In this document: one piece after another, positions 59,393 to 64,000 of the stretch
Position numbering within the stretch: the stretch's first letter is position 1
Layout of the letters: each line of letters opens with the position of its first letter
NCBI RefSeq assembly: GCF_016862635.1
Contig: NZ_BONI01000005.1
Coordinates: 62,001 to 126,000, forward strand
Length of the DNA stretch: 64,000 bases
Direction: 5' to 3'
DNA from: Catellatospora coxensis
Lineage (GTDB): Bacteria; Actinomycetota; Actinomycetes; Mycobacteriales; Micromonosporaceae
Translations under genes and position numbers: made by a program
Notes under the pieces: generated by a model
Databases searched by the model: none
What the model saw: the letters and a program-made list of their open reading frames with translations, nothing else
Told to the model about the DNA's origin: nothing

Positions 59393-61800
59393 GACGGCGT
59401 CTCCACCCGCTCGGCGGAGCCCTGCCGGGCGGCGCGGCGGCGGCGCATGCGGTCCGCGACACGGCCCTCCCCGGTGTCAGCCGGAAGCCGGTTCCCGGGG
59501 CGCGCGGCGCGCAGATGGGTGGCGAGGCCGGCGACGGTCGGGAACTCCAGGAGCCGGAGCATCGAGATCCGCTCGCCGAGCGCGTCCTGCAGCCGCTCCT
59601 GGACCAGCGCCAGCAGCAGCGAGTGCCCGCCCAGGTCGAAGAACGCGGTGTGCCGGTCCACCTCGGCCACGCCGAGGGCGTCGCACCAGGCCGCCGCGAT
59701 CACCTGTTCCAGCAGGTCGGGCTGCGCGGCGGCCGGGCCACCGCTGCGCTGTGCCGGGATCGCCGGGGACGGGTCGGGCAGCGCCCGGGGGTCGAGCTTT
59801 CCGGTGTCGCCCATCGGCAGCGCGTCCAGCACGACCACGGCACGCGGCACCATGTAGTCGGGCAGCAGCTCGGCCAGCGCCGCCCGCAACCCGTGCGGGT
59901 CCACGGACGCGCCGGCGGCGGGAACGGCGTACGCGATGATCTCTTTGGCTGACGGGCCGGTGCCGTGCGTGGTGGCGCGGGCGACGACGGCGGCCTGGCC
60001 GACGCCGGGCAGCGCGGCGAGCCGGGATTCGACCTCGCCCAGCTCGACCCGGTAGCCGCGGATCTTGACAAGGCGGTCGGCGCGGCCGAGGAAGATGAGC
60101 CGCCCGTCCGGCAGCCGCCGCGCGACGTCGCCGGTCCAGTACGCGCGCGTGCCGCGGTAGTCCCGGAACCGGCTCGCGGTCAGCTCGGGCTGCCCGTGGT
60201 AGCCGAGCGCCACGTGCACGCAGCGGACCACGACCTCGCCGGTCAGGCAGACCGGCCGCCCTGCGGCGTCCACGAGCACCACGTCGATGCCGTCGAGCGG
60301 GTGCCCGATCGGCACCACCGCGTGGTCGAGCACGGCGTCCGGGCCGAGGTGGTGCTGCGCCGCGAAGCTGATCTCCGTGGTGCCGTACCCGTTGACGAAC
60401 ACGGCCCGGTCGGCGAAGTGGCGGCGGCACAGTTCCACGTCGTGCCGGGTGACCTCCTCGCCGCCGAGCAGCACCGCGCGCACGCTCGGCAGCCGCCCGC
60501 CCTCGCCGAGGCCCGCGAGCAGGTAGCGGTAGACGGTCGGGGTGGAGTGATAGATCGTCACGCCGTGCCGGTCGATGGTCCGGGCGAGGTGGCCGAGGCC
60601 GTGCGCGCGGATGTCGGACGGCACCGCGGCCGCCCCGGACAGGATCGCGCCGAACAGGTCGGTGACCGCCATGTCGTACCCGAACGAGGTCAGCACGCTG
60701 GTCCGGTCCGCGGGGGTGATCGCGAAGTTGCGGATGTGGTTGCCGACCCCGAACAGCACGTTGCGGTGGCTCTGCACCACGGCCTTGGGCGCGCCGGTCG
60801 AGCCGGACGTGTAGAGCAGGTACGCCGGATCGTCCGGCACCGCCGGCCCGGCCAGGGCCGCCACCAGCTCGTCGAGGTCCCGGGGCGGCGTGTGCGCGCT
60901 GATGTGGACCGTCGTCAGGTCCGGCCGGCCCGCCTCGGCGGCGATGCGCCGGGCGAGGTCGGCGTGCACGGCGTCGACGAGCAGCACGTCGGCGTCGCTG
61001 TCGGCGAGGATGTGGGCGAGCCGCCCGGCCGGGAAGCTCGGCTCCAGCGGCACGTACGCCCGGCCGCCCGCCAGCGCGGCGAGCAGCCCCACGACCGTGG
61101 TCGCACCGTGCCGGCACAGCAGCGCCGTCCGGCCACCACGAGCGTCACCGGTCGCGGCCCGGACCGCCGCAGCCGTGGCCGCCACCGCCGACCCGAGCTG
61201 CCGGTACGTCAGCTCCCCGTCGTCGGCTAGCACCGCGAACCGGTCCGGATGCCTCGCCACCTGCGCCGCGAACGCGGTGCTGATCGTGTCCGCGCCGGGC
61301 TCCCACGCGGTCGGCTCCTGCCGCGGCCCGCCGTGCAGCGCGGCCCGCTCCCCCGGCCGGACGCGCTCGTACGCGGACTCCGGCAGCAGGTCCGCGGTGG
61401 ACCGGCCAGGCTCGGCAGCCATGTCGGCCAGCAGCGTCGCCAGGTCCGCGGCGAACGGCACGGCCAGCTCGTCCGGGCAGCCGAGCACGACCAGCGCGCC
61501 GCCCGCACCGGGCAGGACGGCCAGGTCGTCGAACTGCTCACCCGCAGCGGATCCCGCCGGCAGGTCACGGATCTGCTCGCCTGCCTCGGGCGACGGCGAC
61601 AGGCTGACCAGGTCGAGCACCGAGCCGTCGGCGGTCAGGTCGAAGTGGACGACGCCGTCCGGGCAGCGCACCGGCTGCGCGGCGCGGCCGGTGTAGCGGC
61701 GGGCCAGCAGTGCGACGGCAGCGCGGGCGGCCCGGTCGGCGGTGACACCGCAGGCTCTCGCCAGGTCGTGCACCGCCGCCGGGGGCAGGACGATCGACAT
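59389..61800 (-). CDS. NRPS, adenylation-carrier didomain with N-terminal extension
   Basis: The 803-residue protein has an N-terminal region of about 150 residues that looks like the tail of a condensation domain ('HFDLTADGSVLDLVSL', 'LPESAYERVRPGE') but has no HHxxxDG. An adenylation domain follows (about 170-690; 'YTSGSTGAPKA', Asp376, 'GYGTTEIS', 'GRADRLVKIRGYRVELGE') and a carrier domain ('DLGGHSLLLAL', Ser near 725). Read by eye, the specificity residues are D-M-T-H-L-G-G-F-A-K, with the Asp typical of alpha-amino acids, but I cannot assign an amino acid. It begins with ATG 61800, sharing one base with the previous stop. Confidence 0.88.
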   Translation of the reverse strand: MSIVLPPAAVHDLARACGVTADRAARAAVALLARRYTGRAAQPVRCPDGVVHFDLTADGSVLDLVSLSPSPEAGEQIRDLPAGSAAGEQFDDLAVLPGAGGALVVLGCPDELAVPFAADLATLLADMAAEPGRSTADLLPESAYERVRPGERAALHGGPRQEPTAWEPGADTISTAFAAQVARHPDRFAVLADDGELTYRQLGSAVAATAAAVRAATGDARGGRTALLCRHGATTVVGLLAALAGGRAYVPLEPSFPAGRLAHILADSDADVLLVDAVHADLARRIAAEAGRPDLTTVHISAHTPPRDLDELVAALAGPAVPDDPAYLLYTSGSTGAPKAVVQSHRNVLFGVGNHIRNFAITPADRTSVLTSFGYDMAVTDLFGAILSGAAAVPSDIRAHGLGHLARTIDRHGVTIYHSTPTVYRYLLAGLGEGGRLPSVRAVLLGGEEVTRHDVELCRRHFADRAVFVNGYGTTEISFAAQHHLGPDAVLDHAVVPIGHPLDGIDVVLVDAAGRPVCLTGEVVVRCVHVALGYHGQPELTASRFRDYRGTRAYWTGDVARRLPDGRLIFLGRADRLVKIRGYRVELGEVESRLAALPGVGQAAVVARATTHGTGPSAKEIIAYAVPAAGASVDPHGLRAALAELLPDYMVPRAVVVLDALPMGDTGKLDPRALPDPSPAIPAQRSGGPAAAQPDLLEQVIAAAWCDALGVAEVDRHTAFFDLGGHSLLLALVQERLQDALGERISMLRLLEFPTVAGLATHLRAARPGNRLPADTGEGRVADRMRRRRAARQGSAERVETPS

Positions 61801-63170
61801 CAGCGGCCGCCCAGGACCGCCGCCGCGATCTCCTCCACCGTGGACACCTCGGCATCCGGCTCGCACACCGCGTAGTCGTCGTCGCGGTAGCTGCCCGAGC
61901 CGTGCACGACGATCTCCCGGCCGGCGGGCACCAGCCCTCGGTCGATGGCGTTGAGCACGCCGGTCAGCGCCATGACGATGGACCACTCGCGCAGGTCGGC
62001 GGGGTCGGCGGGCAGCTCGCAGGGGGTGTTGCGCAGCCAGTCGCGCAGCTGCGGGTAGCGGGCGACGCACTCGTGCCGCGACACCGTGATGCCGTCGCCG
62101 CCGTACCGCTTGATGAGGTCGTTCATGGCGGGCGAGGTGACCGGCTGGTGCGTGTAGAAGGTCGGGTCGAGCACCTCGCCGAGGTCGTCGGCCACGGCCG
62201 GGAAGTGCGGGTCGGCGTCCTGCGCCCACAGGCCCGTCGCGGCGTCCCTGCGGTATGCGGGCAGCCCGTCCCGCGAGAACGAGCCGGTGCGCAGGTTGAG
62301 CACCATGTCCGGGGTGCCCAGGTGCTGCACCAGCAGGAAGCCGGGCCGCGGCGAGCCGTCGGCGCGGCCGGAGTCCTCCAGCACGTCCCGGCCGAGGTTG
62401 TAGCCGAGCAGGCCGAACGCGCTGGACACGGCGTGGGCGTGCCAGCGCGGGGCGGCGGCGATCGCCGGGGCCGCGTCCAGCTCGAACGCGGCGCGGGCCG
62501 CGTCGGCGACGAGGTAGTTCGGCAGGGCCAGGGAGAACCACAGCGTGGTGCCGTGCCTGTCGTACGCCTGCTGCGCGTACGCGTCGACGAAGGCGCGGCC
62601 GAGCGCCTTGACCCCCTCGGGCTCAGCGCCCCCGAAGCGCAGCAGCGGGTTCGCGGCCCGCAGCGCGGGGTCGGCCGACAGCGCGTCGCGGCGGAACTTG
62701 TGCCGGGTCGACGCGGGCGCGAGCACGACGACGCGCAGCTGCTCGGGGGTGACCAGCTTCGCGGCGATGGCGCGGCTGACCGCGTCGCGCAACGCGATGC
62801 CCTTGTTCGCCGAGGTGGGGGTGAAGATGCAGATCGGCTCGCCGGTGCGCCGGATGTGCTCCACGGCGCGGGCGACGATGAGCATGGACGGGAACGTCTT
62901 GGTGGTGTGCGTGCCGGGATTGCCGGTCAGGTCCATGAACTGCACGCCGTGGCCGCCGTGCGCGCCCAGCTCCCGCCAGGTGGCGTTGGCGGCGGCGAAG
63001 AACTGCCGCACGTCGTCGGACAGGTCCGGCAGGTCGAACCCGGGCGCGAAGCCCGCCGTGCCCGCCGGACCGCCGGGGCCGGCGGCCAGCCGGGCGACGG
63101 CGGCCGTGATGACCTGGTAGTAGTCGACGATGAGGTTGCGGGTCACCGGGGCGGTCGCTGTCGTGAGCAC
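61800..63170 (-). CDS. PLP fold-type-II-like protein (DUF6002-like)
   Basis: The 456-residue protein resembles actinobacterial proteins I know as DUF6002 (recalled, not searched). It has a tryptophan-synthase-beta-like pattern. 'GNPGTHTTKTFPSMLIVAR' offers a possible Schiff-base lysine (Lys91 or nearby), 'FTPTSANKGIALRDAV' recalls the 'SGN.G.AL' substrate/phosphate loop, and 'IVVHGSGSY' near 431-439 could contact the cofactor ring. That suggests an amino-acid-forming or modifying enzyme giving a building block to the NRPS. GTG 63170 is preceded by AAGGAG. It ends one base into the NRPS gene and starts 33 bases after the next upstream gene. Confidence 0.6.
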   Translation of the reverse strand: MLTTATAPVTRNLIVDYYQVITAAVARLAAGPGGPAGTAGFAPGFDLPDLSDDVRQFFAAANATWRELGAHGGHGVQFMDLTGNPGTHTTKTFPSMLIVARAVEHIRRTGEPICIFTPTSANKGIALRDAVSRAIAAKLVTPEQLRVVVLAPASTRHKFRRDALSADPALRAANPLLRFGGAEPEGVKALGRAFVDAYAQQAYDRHGTTLWFSLALPNYLVADAARAAFELDAAPAIAAAPRWHAHAVSSAFGLLGYNLGRDVLEDSGRADGSPRPGFLLVQHLGTPDMVLNLRTGSFSRDGLPAYRRDAATGLWAQDADPHFPAVADDLGEVLDPTFYTHQPVTSPAMNDLIKRYGGDGITVSRHECVARYPQLRDWLRNTPCELPADPADLREWSIVMALTGVLNAIDRGLVPAGREIVVHGSGSYRDDDYAVCEPDAEVSTVEEIAAAVLGGR

Positions 63171-63203
63171 CCTTGCTCCTTTTGGGTCGGCGATGGGTTC
63201 GGT

Positions 63204-64000
63204 TCAGATGAGGGCCGGGCTGGGGCTCGTGGCCCGCAGCCGTCGGCGCAGTACGCGGAACAGGTCCTGCACCGCGTCGTAGTCGGTGGCGTCCCAGCCG
63301 TGCGCCAGCTCGGGCAGGTGGGGCTCCAGGGCGGCCACCGCGGCGGGCAGGTGCCGGACCCGGCCGCCGCCGAGTTCGATGCCGTCGCGGCGGCCGGCGC
63401 GCACGTTCCACTCGATCGCCTCCGCCGGGCTCAGGCCCGGCAGGTTCAGCGCGAGCCCGCCGCCGGTCAGCCGCACCGGGTAGCCGCCGGGCAGGCCGAG
63501 CGGTCCGGGCAGGCTGGTGTGCACCTCCGCGCCCGACAGCAGGTCGGTGAGCAGCCGTGCGCCGGCGTGCCCGGCGATCGCGTTGAGCTGCTGCCGGGGC
63601 AGTGCCCGGTCGGGCGCGAGCAGCGCCGTCACCCCGGGCACCGGCCGGCCGTCGCGCCAGGCGAGCACGTCGTCGCCCGGGTCGTCGGGGGCGTCCAGGT
63701 GCGCGTGGTGGCCGAGCACGGCGAGCCGACGCTGGTCGGGCAGCCCCAGCGCGGCCTGCAGGCAGGCCGCCAGCGTGGCGACGTTGCCGACGCCGCACAG
63801 CACCGGCAGCCCCATCGCGGCCAGCAGCGGGTTGACCGCGTCCGGGAAGCAGGCGTTGATCAGCGCGGTGTGCGGGCTGGCCGTGGTGATCGCGCGGGCC
63901 AGCCGCACCACGACGGTGGCCTGCAACGGCAGCGTCACCCCGAATCCGGCCTGCGCGACCAGCCGCGTCCACGGCGAGGGCCGCCCCACCTTCTCGTACG
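63204..64000 (-). CDS. Dehydrogenase-like protein of unknown function (5' end outside the window)
   Basis: The frame stays open to the end of the window, so the N-terminus (probably including the nucleotide-binding start) is missing. The visible ~265 residues contain 'TTASPHTALINACFPDAVNPLLAAMGLPVLCGVGNVATLA', reminiscent of the part of lactate/malate- or opine-type dehydrogenases where a strand and 'NP.D..' loop follow the Rossmann fold. The C-terminal half is helical ('QQLNAIAGHAGARLLTDLL', 'AVAALEPHLPELAHG'). The assignment to a dehydrogenase is tentative. It is the first visible gene of the minus-strand biosynthetic series, 33 bases upstream of the PLP-fold gene. Confidence 0.4.
   Translation of the reverse strand, partial: YEKVGRPSPWTRLVAQAGFGVTLPLQATVVVRLARAITTASPHTALINACFPDAVNPLLAAMGLPVLCGVGNVATLAACLQAALGLPDQRRLAVLGHHAHLDAPDDPGDDVLAWRDGRPVPGVTALLAPDRALPRQQLNAIAGHAGARLLTDLLSGAEVHTSLPGPLGLPGGYPVRLTGGGLALNLPGLSPAEAIEWNVRAGRRDGIELGGGRVRHLPAAVAALEPHLPELAHGWDATDYDAVQDLFRVLRRRLRATSPSPALI

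Larger units (their letters stand above)
46117..64000. other. NRPS/PKS/LanB-like hybrid biosynthetic gene cluster (right edge outside the window)
   Basis: The cluster comprises an exporter and free-standing C domain (plus strand) and seven minus-strand genes joined by overlaps of one to eight bases or gaps of at most 33 bases. Domain order along transcription is: dehydrogenase-like, PLP-like, A-PCP, KS, LanB-like, A-PCP-C-PCP, KS-AT-ACP. No thioesterase, reductase or regulator is seen in the window; release might use the lone C domain or genes beyond 64 kb. The left boundary is set at the exporter by change of function, not by a sequence mark. Confidence 0.8.

Noticed and set aside
1-64000. 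tRNA or rRNA genes, CRISPR arrays, insertion sequences, prophage genes.
   Set aside because: No cloverleaf-type sequence, spaced direct-repeat array, transposase or phage structural gene was recognised on either strand; a dedicated tRNA scan was not possible here.

Overview
The window is very GC-rich with dense, tightly packed genes, frequent GTG starts, 1-4 nt stop/start overlaps, Tat- and Sec-exported polysaccharide enzymes and modular synthases. This fits a filamentous actinomycete. The family Micromonosporaceae is my best guess, because a GGAAGGGCACCTTC stem-loop occurs twice and I associate it with that family; this is from memory and unverified. No rRNA, tRNA, CRISPR array, insertion sequence or replication origin was seen.

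Layout. From 0 to 10 kb there is a cut-off MFS exporter coupled to a beta-propeller protein, a FUSC-type membrane protein, a luciferase-like flavin enzyme, a SUKH-type protein, a BBE-type flavin oxidase, a RidA-like protein, and a coupled pair of which one is a wall-exposed protein with a repeat present three times. From 10 to 15 kb there is a large Tat-exported GH71/99-like hydrolase with two F5/8C domains, its own promoter, a cre-like operator and tandem terminators, then a kinase-fold protein, a small HhH protein and a zinc alcohol dehydrogenase. From 15 to 20.4 kb there is a NodI/NodJ-type ABC exporter operon and a CBM2-PL11 rhamnogalacturonan lyase, each followed by a copy of the same terminator hairpin. 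From 20.4 to 31 kb lie an MFS exporter, a metallo-beta-lactamase-fold hydrolase, a divergent SDR/TetR pair with a repeated operator, a serpin, and an ArsR-VOC pair whose operator sits between its -35 and -10 boxes.

From 30.9 to 38.7 kb is a coherent carbohydrate locus: LacI repressor, FAD-dependent oxidoreductase, ABC sugar-binding protein, two permeases and an acetylxylan-esterase-like enzyme on the minus strand, and a secreted five-bladed-propeller hydrolase facing away. Two CTAAT..ATTAG operators lie in the shared intergenic region, next to matching TTGACG -35 boxes. From 38.7 to 46 kb are a phospholipase D, two unknown genes of visibly lower GC, a phytase-like esterase, an AbiEi/DUF559-type protein boxed by two related long hairpins, a DUF4259 protein and a quinone-reductase-like enzyme.

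From about 46.1 kb to the end, and beyond the window, is a biosynthetic gene cluster. An MFS exporter and a free-standing condensation domain are on the plus strand. Convergent with them is a translationally coupled minus-strand series: a dehydrogenase-like protein (cut by the window end), a PLP-fold (DUF6002-like) protein, A-PCP, a lone ketosynthase, a LanB-like tRNA-dependent 'dehydratase' without an elimination domain, A-PCP-C-PCP, and KS-AT-ACP. The two ketosynthases have each lost a different catalytic histidine, and the only acyltransferase lacks its nucleophile serine and its malonyl-binding arginine. Together with the LanB-like enzyme this does not look like a normal NRPS/PKS line and is the most interesting part of the window.
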